Shown piece after piece: positions 34,401 through 41,729 of a stretch of 64,000 nt of DNA; the stretch's first letter is position 1, and each line of letters opens with the position of its first letter. Both the position numbers and the translations under genes were made by a program. The notes under the pieces were generated by a model. It was not told where the DNA came from and ran no database searches. It saw only the letters and a program-made list of their open reading frames with translations. The DNA comes from JAVBOW01 sp031550125 (GTDB lineage: Bacteria; Bacteroidota; Bacteroidia; Bacteroidales; Rikenellaceae): NCBI GenBank assembly GCA_031550125.1, contig JAVBOW010000004.1:1-64000 (forward strand). Direction: 5' to 3'.

Positions 34401-34630
34401 GTTACGGAGGGCCGGGACGCCAGCCAGGACAACCCATGCAACCCGGCATGCAGGGACAACCGGACGGGCGTCAGGTCGCGCCGGCCCAACCGGCGCAACA
34501 GGATCAACCCGCGCAGCCCGCCCCGGCAAATCAGCCCCAAACGCCGGACAATCCCGCCACGACGGATGCTCCAGCCCCGGCCTCCACTCCCGCACCCGCC
34601 CCGTCCGACGGACAGGCCGATCCGGCCTGA
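31442..34630 (+). CDS. TonB-receptor-like outer-membrane barrel protein with a Gly/Pro-rich tail
   Basis: The 1062-residue protein has a signal peptide (cleavage near TATAQ, about 22), a carboxypeptidase-regulatory-like beta domain (about 25-105), a plug-like region (about 120-230) and a long barrel of many paired aromatic strands. The final strand appears to be RSVMLSVSYRF (about 926-936). A 120-residue tail follows, rich in Gly, Pro, Gln and Ala. The order fits the OMP_b-brl_3 group of Bacteroidetes, which lacks a classical TonB box. Substrate unknown; no SusD partner is present. The ATG overlaps the previous stop (ATGA). Confidence 0.85.
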   Translation: MKNIFPALASTMLLLCFTATAQTSYISGRITARDETGAMQPVVGATVRVATPLDTVYVSSIRDGRYIVRCKETETASIHVTFIGYKAYDASIRISGARARHDIRMEEEATELETVTVKTHPPIMTMSGDTIVYNAAATSTFDDDYAEEILAQLPGVELDDNAITIQGISVERVYVDGKLLFGKALMTALQNLKANDVRNIKVYDELTEESILAGQVHDEKRRVIDIATKSKPNRVINAIAEARYGYDTEKKTDFTYSTDRSPDTVRQQRYMIGGRYNMFSTKGSVTLSAVTSNTGQGLPEGFARGGRGENVRSVSAFTSSGAEAYKRLNTLSTAFSKRWQTNIPESDSLAYRYRSRFEGRASASYAYNQNYTRNWTITDREYFPQTSSPDYLSADTLRTVAETFQHAIKLGLDNPYRGYSYSGEANIGGGDGSTFRGQETLLKTGRYNRVHSLNFNSPGDKTLDIIQTGEWRWRKGMRINASFTYNNNSSEMTRVDTLSTSTRNIWLYQDGSGYTRQFNAGTGGGARLINTETVGFYLFANYRFSYDKTVAKQLSYDKYTGLFDEFHSRNYVNDDNTHNLTAGLRYNIREKFSATLSATGRSTGINRNETLPDDYDYSHRFNSINPSAVITLGPRTGPSLSLNYSAKTNSPKVNELRNTLSDNNTLRLSTGNPNLNQSTTHSVTLEAMKTNPEKGSTVNLNFSFSATRDAIVDRTIYFYSDTVLARWGDYPVAAGSSLSTYANIDGEMDMNGEFKYSFRSDAIKTNADLTARVGYGENPYYIDTVLNTAKTVNPSLSLNMRCDVASKLSLSMRASGSFTYQENTADSMRNNRSARFSIAGTAAYRPASWFFTNVTYSYSKYYALANKPQAEDIENQRLNASVGFRFLKGNGEVSISAVDILNTTRDYTSTLTGQYAQNRWALTTGRSVMLSVSYRFSNSRGQDGQRGPGSYRGGPGGYGGSQGGYRGGGSGGSYRGGPGGPGGPGTGYGGPGRQPGQPMQPGMQGQPDGRQVAPAQPAQQDQPAQPAPANQPQTPDNPATTDAPAPASTPAPAPSDGQADPA

Positions 34631-34699
34631 AAGGGGCTTACGTTTTTAGCCGGACATATACGCATGACCTGCACAGACAGGGCAATGACGCAAAAAACA

Positions 34700-34726
34700 G
34701 CAGGCCGTCTCGACGAGACGGCCTGC
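34700..34726. terminator. bidirectional hairpin terminator
   Basis: A perfect 13-base stem (GCAGGCCGTCTCG and its complement) encloses one base at 34713. It lies between the converging barrel and PepSY-like genes, with T-rich bases on the plus side and an A-run (Ts on the minus strand) on the other. Confidence 0.8.
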
Positions 34727-34764
34727 CTTTGCTTATTAGTCCGTTCAAGTCCGGGAATGACGCC

Positions 34765-35196
34765 TTACATGTCCACTCCCAGGTATTTACCGTCCTTGTC
34801 GAACACCAGCTCACGGCCTATGCCCGACAGGCGCACATAGAGTTTGCTCCTGGTCTTTTCGATATAGGATATCCCCGACATCGGGTAAGCACCCTTGATG
34901 TAGGCGGCGGCCTTTTCGGGCAAAGATGAGGTTATATTCCTGGGCAGGCTCTGCAGGCGGCGCGCCTCTATCTCGCGTAACTCGCCCTTGCGTGAAAACT
35001 TTATCCTGGTGCCGTTCTTGACAAGCACCTCATAGTTCCTGCATTGGCGGTTGGCGGAGATTACCGGTTGGCCGGCGTATTGTTTGGAAAGGAATTCGTT
35101 GGCTGCCTTGGGCAGATCTTCGGGACTGACAAACCCCCCGGCTAAGGCTATAACGGGCATAATTGCTATGGCCAGGGCCACGATAAATTTTTTCAT
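34765..35196 (-). CDS. PepSY-like (DUF2874) secreted protein
   Basis: The 143-residue protein has a signal peptide (about 1-19, ending IALA). The rest fits two PepSY-like units: LPKAANEFLSKQYAGQPVISANRQ with NYEVLVKNGTRIKFSRKGELREI, then a second half of the same design ending ELVFDKDGKYLGVDM. Such proteins in Bacteroidetes are periplasmic, of unknown function, and often near sensor or envelope genes. I chose 35196 (MKKFIVAL), which gives the signal peptide; codons upstream of it are unlikely to be used. Confidence 0.75.
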   Translation of the reverse strand: MKKFIVALAIAIMPVIALAGGFVSPEDLPKAANEFLSKQYAGQPVISANRQCRNYEVLVKNGTRIKFSRKGELREIEARRLQSLPRNITSSLPEKAAAYIKGAYPMSGISYIEKTRSKLYVRLSGIGRELVFDKDGKYLGVDM

Positions 35197-35331
35197 AATT
35201 TCATATTTTTGTTCATAATCCATTGTTCGAGGGTGCAATAGTAATTACTTTTTACCAAATACGCAAATATATCGACATATGTTTTTTTTCGCGGACGCGT
35301 CCCGGAGGCTTTATTGTTCATAAAAAAACAA

Positions 35332-35339
35332 TAACTTTG
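35332..35339 (+). promoter_or_regulatory. -7 box of the mutA-mutB operon
   Basis: TAACTTTG matches the Bacteroidetes -7 pattern and lies 50 bases before the mutA ATG. No TTTG is found at the usual distance upstream, so only this half of the promoter is supported. Confidence 0.45.
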
Positions 35340-35388
35340 CAGGATTAAACCCATCCGGAAGATAATCAATCAATAAACATAAAATATC

Positions 35389-37269
35389 ATGGCAAACAAA
35401 CAAGAGAAAAAGCTGTTCGAGCAGTTTCCCCCCGTGTCTACGGCGCAGTGGGAAGAGGTGATCGCAGCCGACCTCAAAGGGGCCGACTACCGCAAAAAGC
35501 TCATCTGGCAAACCGGCGAGGGCTTCGAGGTTCGTCCTTACTACAGGGCCGAAGACCTCGAGGGGCTGGGCTTCACCTCGTCGGGTCCCGGCGAATTCCC
35601 CTATGTACGCGGCACGCGTTGCACCAACAAATGGAAGATACACCAAACCGTTAAGGTGGAGTCGCCGGCCGCAGCCAACGCCGCAGCGTTGCAGTATATC
35701 GCCTCGGGAGCCGATTCCATCGGTTTCTGCATCGCCTCCAAGAACTTCTCCGAAGCCGACCTCGACGCCCTGCTCAAAGGCGTCGACATAGCGAAGACCG
35801 AGCTGGTGTTCTGCGGCAACCACGCCGCAGCCGAAACGGCCCGCATGATGCAGGCCAGGGTAAAGGCCATGGGAGAGGCCGGCGCCGAGGCGCGCTGCTC
35901 GTTCGTCATCGACCCCATCGTGGAGTGCCTCTCCATGAAGGGCGCTTTCGGATGCTCCGAAGACGGGGGCAAATGTATCGACAAGATAGCGGCCCTGGTC
36001 AAAGATACGCCCAACAAAAAGATGCGGTACGCAGGCGTAAGCGGCCACCGCTTCCACAACTGCGGCTCCACCATAGTGCAGGAGCTGGCCTTCACGCTGG
36101 CAGCAGGCCACGAATACCTGGCGCGCCTGACCGGGGCCGGGCTGAGCGCCGACCAGGCCGCCCGCACAATACGCTTCTCCATGGCCGTGGGAGCCAACTA
36201 CTTCATGGAGATCGCCAAGATACGCGCCGCCCGCATGCTGTGGGCCAACATAGTCAAAGCCTATAACCCGGAGTCGGCCTGTTCGCAGAAGATGTTCCTG
36301 CACTCCGTCACCTCGCGCTGGAACATGACGGTTTACGATCCCTACGTAAATATGCTGCGCGGCACGACGGAGGCCATGAGCGCCGCCATAGCGGGGGTAC
36401 ACTCGCTCGAGGTGCTGCCCTTCGACGCCGCCTTCCGCCCCGCGGGCGACTTCTCGTCGCGCATAGCGCGCAACGCGCAACTGCTGCTGCGCCACGAGTC
36501 CCATTTCGACCAGGTAGCCGACCCCGCCGGCGGTTCATATTACATAGAGAACCTCACGGCAAGCATAGCGGAACAAGCCTGGAGCCTGTTCAAACAGGTA
36601 GAGGAAATGGGCGGTTACACAGCCGCGTTCAAAGCCGGTTTCATTCAGGATCAGATAGAGGCCGCCGCCGCGAAAAAGGAGCAGAACATAGCCACCCGCC
36701 GCCAGACGCTTCTCGGCACCAACCAATACCCCAACTTCACCGAGAAAGCCGACGCCTCCGTCACCGCCGACGCTGTGAGCGCCGCTCCCGCCTGTTGCTG
36801 CGGTAAGGAACAGCCCGCTGACATACGCCCCCTGAGGCCTGTGCGCGGAGCCATGGCCTTCGAGCAGCTGCGTCTGAGGACCGACCGCAGCGGCCGCAGG
36901 CCCAAGGCGTTCATGCTCACGTGCGGGACGCTGTCCTTCGCGAGGGCGCGCGCCCAATTCTCGTGCAATTTCTTCGCCTGCGCCGGCATAGAGGTGGCGG
37001 ACAACACCTATTTCCAGTCCGTAGCCGAAGGGGTGCAAGCCGCCAAGGCCTCCGGAGCGGAGATCGTGGTGATCTGCGCCGCCGACGACGACTACGCGAC
37101 CCTTGCGCCCGAAGCCGCCAAGCTGCTCGGCGACGGCGTCATCTTCGTAGTCGCGGGCGCACCCGCCTCGCAGCCCGAGCTCGAGGCGCAGGGTATTCGC
37201 AACTTCATCAGCATGCGCAGCAACGTCCTCGAAACGCTGAAATACTACATGAAGGAATTAGGCATCTAA
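35389..37269 (+). CDS. mutA: methylmalonyl-CoA mutase small subunit
   Basis: Together with MutB it forms the B12-dependent mutase that interconverts succinyl-CoA and methylmalonyl-CoA in propionate formation. The 626-residue subunit has the mutase barrel (about 30-450, with VGANYFMEIAKIRAARMLW), a Cys/Gly linker (CCCGKEQ, about 465) and a degenerate B12-binding domain without the Asp-X-His-X-X-Gly motif, as expected for this non-catalytic subunit. It precedes mutB by 12 bases. No epimerase or MeaB-type chaperone gene is beside it. Confidence 0.95.
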   Translation: MANKQEKKLFEQFPPVSTAQWEEVIAADLKGADYRKKLIWQTGEGFEVRPYYRAEDLEGLGFTSSGPGEFPYVRGTRCTNKWKIHQTVKVESPAAANAAALQYIASGADSIGFCIASKNFSEADLDALLKGVDIAKTELVFCGNHAAAETARMMQARVKAMGEAGAEARCSFVIDPIVECLSMKGAFGCSEDGGKCIDKIAALVKDTPNKKMRYAGVSGHRFHNCGSTIVQELAFTLAAGHEYLARLTGAGLSADQAARTIRFSMAVGANYFMEIAKIRAARMLWANIVKAYNPESACSQKMFLHSVTSRWNMTVYDPYVNMLRGTTEAMSAAIAGVHSLEVLPFDAAFRPAGDFSSRIARNAQLLLRHESHFDQVADPAGGSYYIENLTASIAEQAWSLFKQVEEMGGYTAAFKAGFIQDQIEAAAAKKEQNIATRRQTLLGTNQYPNFTEKADASVTADAVSAAPACCCGKEQPADIRPLRPVRGAMAFEQLRLRTDRSGRRPKAFMLTCGTLSFARARAQFSCNFFACAGIEVADNTYFQSVAEGVQAAKASGAEIVVICAADDDYATLAPEAAKLLGDGVIFVVAGAPASQPELEAQGIRNFISMRSNVLETLKYYMKELGI

Positions 37270-37281
37270 AAAACGAAAGAA

Positions 37282-39414
37282 ATGAGAGCGAAATTTTCAG
37301 ACATATCATATAAAGGAGCCACCGCCGGATGCTGTAAACATCAGAAGGAGTGTGCCGAAAGCGTATGGCTCACCCCCGAGCAGATACCCGTCAAGGGCAG
37401 CTACTCGGCCGCCGACCTCGAAGGGATGGAACACCTGAACTATGCCGCCGGCATAGCGCCTTTCCTCAGGGGACCCTACAGCACAATGTACGTCATGCGT
37501 CCGTGGACCATCCGCCAATACGCCGGCTTCTCCACGGCCGAGGAGTCCAACGCCTTCTACCGCCGCAACCTGGCCTCCGGCCAGAAAGGCCTTTCCGTAG
37601 CTTTCGACCTTGCCACGCACCGCGGCTACAACGCCGACCACCCCCGCGTGGTGGGCGACGTGGGCAAGGCCGGCGTATCTATCTGCTCGGTGGAGGACAT
37701 GAAGGTACTTTTCGACGGTATCCCCCTCAACCAGATGTCGGTATCGATGACCATGAACGGCGCCGTACTCCCCGTACTGGCCTTCTATATCGTGGCCGGA
37801 CTCGAACAGGGCGCAACCCTCGAGCAGTTGAGCGGCACCATCCAGAACGACATTCTCAAGGAGTTCATGGTACGCAACACCTATATTTACCCGCCCGCAT
37901 TCTCGATGAAGGTCATAGCCGACATATTCGAATACACCTCCCGCAACATGCCCAAGTTCAACTCCATATCCATCTCGGGCTATCACATGCAGGAAGCTGG
38001 CGCGACGGCCGACATCGAGCTGGCCTACACGCTGGCCGACGGTTGGGAATACCTGCGCACGGGAGTCAACGCGGGCATGAGCATAGACGCTTTCGCACCC
38101 CGCCTGTCGTTCTTCTGGGCCATAGGCATGAACCATTTCATGGAGATAGCCAAGATGCGCGCCGCCCGCATGCTGTGGGCGCGTATAGTATCCACTTTCA
38201 ACCCAAAAAATCCCAAGTCGCTGGCGCTGCGCACGCACAGCCAAACGTCGGGTTGGTCGCTCACCGAGCAGGATCCCTTCAACAACGTGGCCCGCACGGC
38301 CATAGAAGCTATGGGCGCGGCCCTGGGACACACCCAGTCGCTGCACACCAACGCCTTGGACGAGGCCATAGCCCTGCCGACGGACTTCTCCGCCCGCATA
38401 GCCCGCAACACACAGATATACATACAGGAAGAGACGGAGATATGCCGCGAGGTAGACCCATGGGCAGGCTCGTACTACGTAGAGGAGCTGACCAACGAGA
38501 TCGCGAGCCGCGCCTGGGCGCTCATCGAAGAGGTCGAGAAACTGGGCGGCATGGCCAAAGCCATCGAGACGGGTATCCCCAAGATGCGCATAGAGGAGGC
38601 CGCGGCCCGCAAGCAGGCTCGCATCGACTCCAACAACGACGTTATCGTGGGCCTGAATAAATACCGACTCGAGAAAGAAGATCCGATCGACATTCTCGAC
38701 GTGGACAACACCGCCGTGCGCGAACAGCAGATCAAACGCCTGCAACAACTGCGCGCCTCGCGCGACGAGAAAGCCGTGCAGGCGGCGCTGTCGGCCATCA
38801 CCGAGTGCGTGAAAGGCGGCACGGGCAACCTGCTGGAGCTGGCCGTGGAGGCCGCCAGGCTACGCGCTTCGCTGGGCGAGATATCCGACGCGTGCGAGGT
38901 TGTCGTAGGCCGTTACAAAGCAGTCATACGTTCAATATCCGGAGTTTACAGTTCTGAAGTGAAAAACGATCCCGATTTCGAGAAGGCATGCGCCATGGCC
39001 GTCGACTTCGCCAAGCGCGAAGGCCGCCAGCCCCGTATAATGGTAGCCAAACTGGGCCAGGACGGCCACGACCGAGGCGCCAAAGTTGTCGCCACAGGCT
39101 ATGCGGACATAGGTTTCGACGTGGACATGGGTCCGCTGTTCCAAACCCCCGAGGAGGCCGCCAGGCAAGCCGTCGAGAACGACGTACACGTTGTCGGCGT
39201 CTCGTCGCTCGCGGCGGGACACAAGACGCTCGTGCCGCAGATAGTGGCCGAGCTGAAGAAGCTGGGCCGCGAGGACATCGTGGTTATCGTCGGCGGAGTG
39301 ATCCCCGCGCAGGATTACGCCCAACTTTACAGGGACGGCGCCGCAGCCATCTTCGGCCCCGGAACGCCGGTTTCCACTGCAGCCATCCGCATACTGGAGA
39401 TACTCAACAGCTAA
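37282..39414 (+). CDS. mutB: methylmalonyl-CoA mutase large (catalytic) subunit
   Basis: The 710-residue catalytic subunit binds substrate in its N-terminal barrel (about 60-540: RGPYSTMYVMRPWTIRQYAGF, VAFDLATHRGYNADHPRV). Adenosylcobalamin is bound in its C-terminal domain (about 570-700), with DGHDRGAK supplying the lower-ligand His, followed by GVSSLAAGH and VIVGGVIP. Every motif is intact. It ends the operon. The next gene, pdxB, has its own promoter-like box and a G/C hairpin separates the two. Confidence 0.97.
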   Translation: MRAKFSDISYKGATAGCCKHQKECAESVWLTPEQIPVKGSYSAADLEGMEHLNYAAGIAPFLRGPYSTMYVMRPWTIRQYAGFSTAEESNAFYRRNLASGQKGLSVAFDLATHRGYNADHPRVVGDVGKAGVSICSVEDMKVLFDGIPLNQMSVSMTMNGAVLPVLAFYIVAGLEQGATLEQLSGTIQNDILKEFMVRNTYIYPPAFSMKVIADIFEYTSRNMPKFNSISISGYHMQEAGATADIELAYTLADGWEYLRTGVNAGMSIDAFAPRLSFFWAIGMNHFMEIAKMRAARMLWARIVSTFNPKNPKSLALRTHSQTSGWSLTEQDPFNNVARTAIEAMGAALGHTQSLHTNALDEAIALPTDFSARIARNTQIYIQEETEICREVDPWAGSYYVEELTNEIASRAWALIEEVEKLGGMAKAIETGIPKMRIEEAAARKQARIDSNNDVIVGLNKYRLEKEDPIDILDVDNTAVREQQIKRLQQLRASRDEKAVQAALSAITECVKGGTGNLLELAVEAARLRASLGEISDACEVVVGRYKAVIRSISGVYSSEVKNDPDFEKACAMAVDFAKREGRQPRIMVAKLGQDGHDRGAKVVATGYADIGFDVDMGPLFQTPEEAARQAVENDVHVVGVSSLAAGHKTLVPQIVAELKKLGREDIVVIVGGVIPAQDYAQLYRDGAAAIFGPGTPVSTAAIRILEILNS

Positions 39415-39415
39415 A

Positions 39416-39440
39416 CCGCGGCGGCGCTTTTGCGCCGCGG
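39416..39440 (+). terminator. G/C hairpin after mutB
   Basis: CCGCGGCGGCGC, TTTT and GCGCCGCGG form a stem with a small bulge. It lies immediately after the mutB stop but no T-run follows, so it may only slow transcription. Confidence 0.4.
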
Positions 39441-39488
39441 CAATCTGTCCAAGGCAAAGGGGCGCTCGCGTCCCTTTGCTTTTTTTCG

Positions 39489-39496
39489 TACCTTTG
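39489..39496 (+). promoter_or_regulatory. -7 box very close to the pdxB start
   Basis: An exact TACCTTTG lies only four bases before the pdxB ATG at 39501, and the usual -33 spacing is not filled. If used, the mRNA would be leaderless or nearly so. Confidence 0.35.
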
Positions 39497-39500
39497 GGCC

Positions 39501-40526
39501 ATGAAGATAGTAGCGGACAAAGATATCCCCTTCCTGCGGGGCGTACTGGAACCCTTCGGCGTGGAGATGGTTTATCTCGGCGGGACGGCAATATCGCGCG
39601 CCGACGTTGCCGACGCCAGAGCCATCGTCACCCGTACTCGCACGCGTTGCGACGCGGCGTTGCTGGACGGGTCCAAAGTGGAGATGATAGCCACCGCCAC
39701 CATAGGCGGCGACCATATCGACGCGGCCTACTGCCGCGACCGCGGCATAGAGGTGGCCACCAGCGCCGGATGCAACGCCCGCGCCGTATTGCAATGGGTG
39801 TCGGCCGTCATGCGCCGCCTGTTCGTCGACGGGCGCATGGCAGGACCCGGCCGGACGACGATAGGCGTGGTAGGCGTGGGCAACGTAGGCTCGCTCGTGG
39901 CTCGATACGCCCGCTCGTGGGGTTTCGAGACGCTTTGTTGCGACCCGCCCCTGCAGCGGGCGCGCGGCGGCGATTTCGTGAGCCTCGACAACATAGCCCG
40001 ACGCTCGGACATAGTCACATTCCACGTCCCGCTCACCACAGAAGGGCCGGACGCCACGGCGGGCATGCTTTCGAAAGACTTCCTTGAGGCGCTCAAGCCG
40101 AATGCCGTCGTCCTTAACTCCTCCCGCGGCGGCGTGGCAGACCAGGAAGCGCTGCTGGAAGCGGTACTCAAGGGCAGATGCGACTGCGCGATAGACACAT
40201 GGGAGGGCGAACCGGATATAGACCGCCGTCTGGCGCGGGCAGCCCTGCTGGCAACGCCCCACATAGCCGGCTATTCGGCCGAAGGCAAGGCCACGGCCAC
40301 GGCAATGGCCGTGAGGGCGCTCGCCCGGCACTTCGGACTGAACCTCGCGGAATGGTTCCCGCCGGAAGGTTTCCGCTCGCAAGCCAGGGATATAACATGG
40401 GATGAAATGTGCGAGGCGATGCCTCAGTATTTTGACATAGAAAGCCTTAGCGCCTCACTCAAACGTAATCCGGAAAAATTCGAGGATATGCGCAACGACT
40501 ACGTCTACCGCAGAGAGTTTTTTTAG
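39501..40526 (+). CDS. pdxB: erythronate-4-phosphate dehydrogenase
   Basis: PdxB oxidises 4-phosphoerythronate in the DXP-independent arm of pyridoxal phosphate synthesis. The 341-residue protein has the D-isomer dehydrogenase fold: an N-terminal substrate part starting MKIVADKDIPF, a Rossmann NAD motif GVVGVGNVGSLVARYA (about 118-133), and catalytic Arg, Glu and His residues in NSSRGGVADQEAL, DTWEGEPDID and ATPHIAGYSAEGK. The PdxB-specific C-terminal dimer domain follows (about 280-341). The N-terminus matches the family, which supports the start at 39501. Confidence 0.92.
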   Translation: MKIVADKDIPFLRGVLEPFGVEMVYLGGTAISRADVADARAIVTRTRTRCDAALLDGSKVEMIATATIGGDHIDAAYCRDRGIEVATSAGCNARAVLQWVSAVMRRLFVDGRMAGPGRTTIGVVGVGNVGSLVARYARSWGFETLCCDPPLQRARGGDFVSLDNIARRSDIVTFHVPLTTEGPDATAGMLSKDFLEALKPNAVVLNSSRGGVADQEALLEAVLKGRCDCAIDTWEGEPDIDRRLARAALLATPHIAGYSAEGKATATAMAVRALARHFGLNLAEWFPPEGFRSQARDITWDEMCEAMPQYFDIESLSASLKRNPEKFEDMRNDYVYRREFF

Positions 40527-40547
40527 GGCTTTTTACGAAAATTGATA

Positions 40548-40555
40548 TACCTTTG
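40548..40555 (+). promoter_or_regulatory. -7 box of pyrD
   Basis: TACCTTTG lies 35 bases before the pyrD ATG. The nearest TTTA -33-like sequence is 22 bases upstream, slightly too far. Confidence 0.45.
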
Positions 40556-40590
40556 TCGGAAACTGTTTTTGAACCGATCAGCGCAGCGAA

Positions 40591-41634
40591 ATGTACGAGA
40601 GATATATCAGGCCCCTGCTTTTCAGATTCTCGCCGGAAACCATCCACCGGGTGGCGGTATGGCTTTTGAAAGCCTCCCGCTGGATACCCGGCTCCGGCGC
40701 TCTGGTGAGGGCTTTCTGCACCCTCCGCAGCCCCCTCCTGGAAAAAGAGGTGTTCGGCATCCGCTTTCCCAACCCCATAGGCCTGGCCGCCGGGTTCGAC
40801 AAGAACGCCGAGGCTTACGGCGCGCTGTCCAACCTGGGCTTCGGGTTCGTGGAGGTGGGGACGGTCACGCCGCGCCCCCAGCCCGGCAATCCCCGTCCGA
40901 GGCTCTTCCGCCTGCCTGCGGACAAAGCGCTGATAAACCGCATGGGTTTCAATAACGGCGGCGTGGAGAAGGCGCTATCCAACCTGCACGGCAGGGACGG
41001 CAAACAGATAGTAGGCGTCAATATAGGCAAAAACACCCTCACGCCCAACGAGAACGCCGCGGCCGACTACCTCAAGGTATTCCGCAAGCTGTACGACTAT
41101 GCCGACTATTTCGTCATAAACGTAAGCTGCCCCAACATAGCCAAACTCACCGGCCTGCAAGACAAAGACAACCTGACGGAGATAGTGGCCGGACTGACCG
41201 ACTTCCGCCGGGGACAGAACCTCTACCGCCCCATACTTATCAAAATATCGCCCGACCTTACTACGCAGCAGATGGACGACATGATAGAGGTGATGATAAA
41301 ATGCGGCCTCGACGGCATGGTGGCCACCAACACCTCCACCAGCCGCGAGGAGTTGAAGACCGGCGCACGCGTACTGGAAGCCATAGGCAACGGAGGTTTG
41401 AGCGGCGCTCCGCTCACGAAGAGGTCGCTCGACACGGTGCGCTATATCTATGAAAAGACCGGCGGCAACTACCCCATAATAGGGGTGGGCGGCGTGATGA
41501 CCCCGGACGACGCCATAGCCATGTTGGCTGCGGGAGCGTCGCTCGTGCAGGTCTACACGGGCTTCATCTACGGCGGCCCCGCCTTCGTAAAGAATATCTG
41601 CCGCAAGATCCGTAACTTTTCGCTCACCTCGTAG
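40591..41634 (+). CDS. pyrD: dihydroorotate dehydrogenase, class 2-like, with Cys at the catalytic base position
   Basis: PyrD oxidises dihydroorotate to orotate at the membrane and passes electrons to a quinone. The 347-residue length and the N-terminal helices (MYERYIRPLLFRFSPETIHR) that form the membrane quinone tunnel mark it as class 2. FMN motifs are present: GLAAGFDKNAE (about 64-74), NRMGFNNGG (about 116-124), VNIGKN and GVGGV. The base position, Ser in the E. coli-type NISSPNT motif, reads NVSCPN with C180. Cys is the usual base of the soluble class 1 enzymes. It probably holds in other Bacteroidetes as well. Confidence 0.93.
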   Translation: MYERYIRPLLFRFSPETIHRVAVWLLKASRWIPGSGALVRAFCTLRSPLLEKEVFGIRFPNPIGLAAGFDKNAEAYGALSNLGFGFVEVGTVTPRPQPGNPRPRLFRLPADKALINRMGFNNGGVEKALSNLHGRDGKQIVGVNIGKNTLTPNENAAADYLKVFRKLYDYADYFVINVSCPNIAKLTGLQDKDNLTEIVAGLTDFRRGQNLYRPILIKISPDLTTQQMDDMIEVMIKCGLDGMVATNTSTSREELKTGARVLEAIGNGGLSGAPLTKRSLDTVRYIYEKTGGNYPIIGVGGVMTPDDAIAMLAAGASLVQVYTGFIYGGPAFVKNICRKIRNFSLTS

Positions 41635-41729
41635 GCACGGAGTTTGCGCGGCAAGATATTAGAATCTGTTCGAATCTTACTGCCGAAGAGAATACGGTTT
41701 CCTAAAGTTATCCCACAAAAAATACCCAT

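Noticed and set aside
34262..34627. Tail of the barrel protein as a separate small gene
   Set aside because: It is in frame with the barrel, has no start context of its own, and the low-complexity composition fits a tail.
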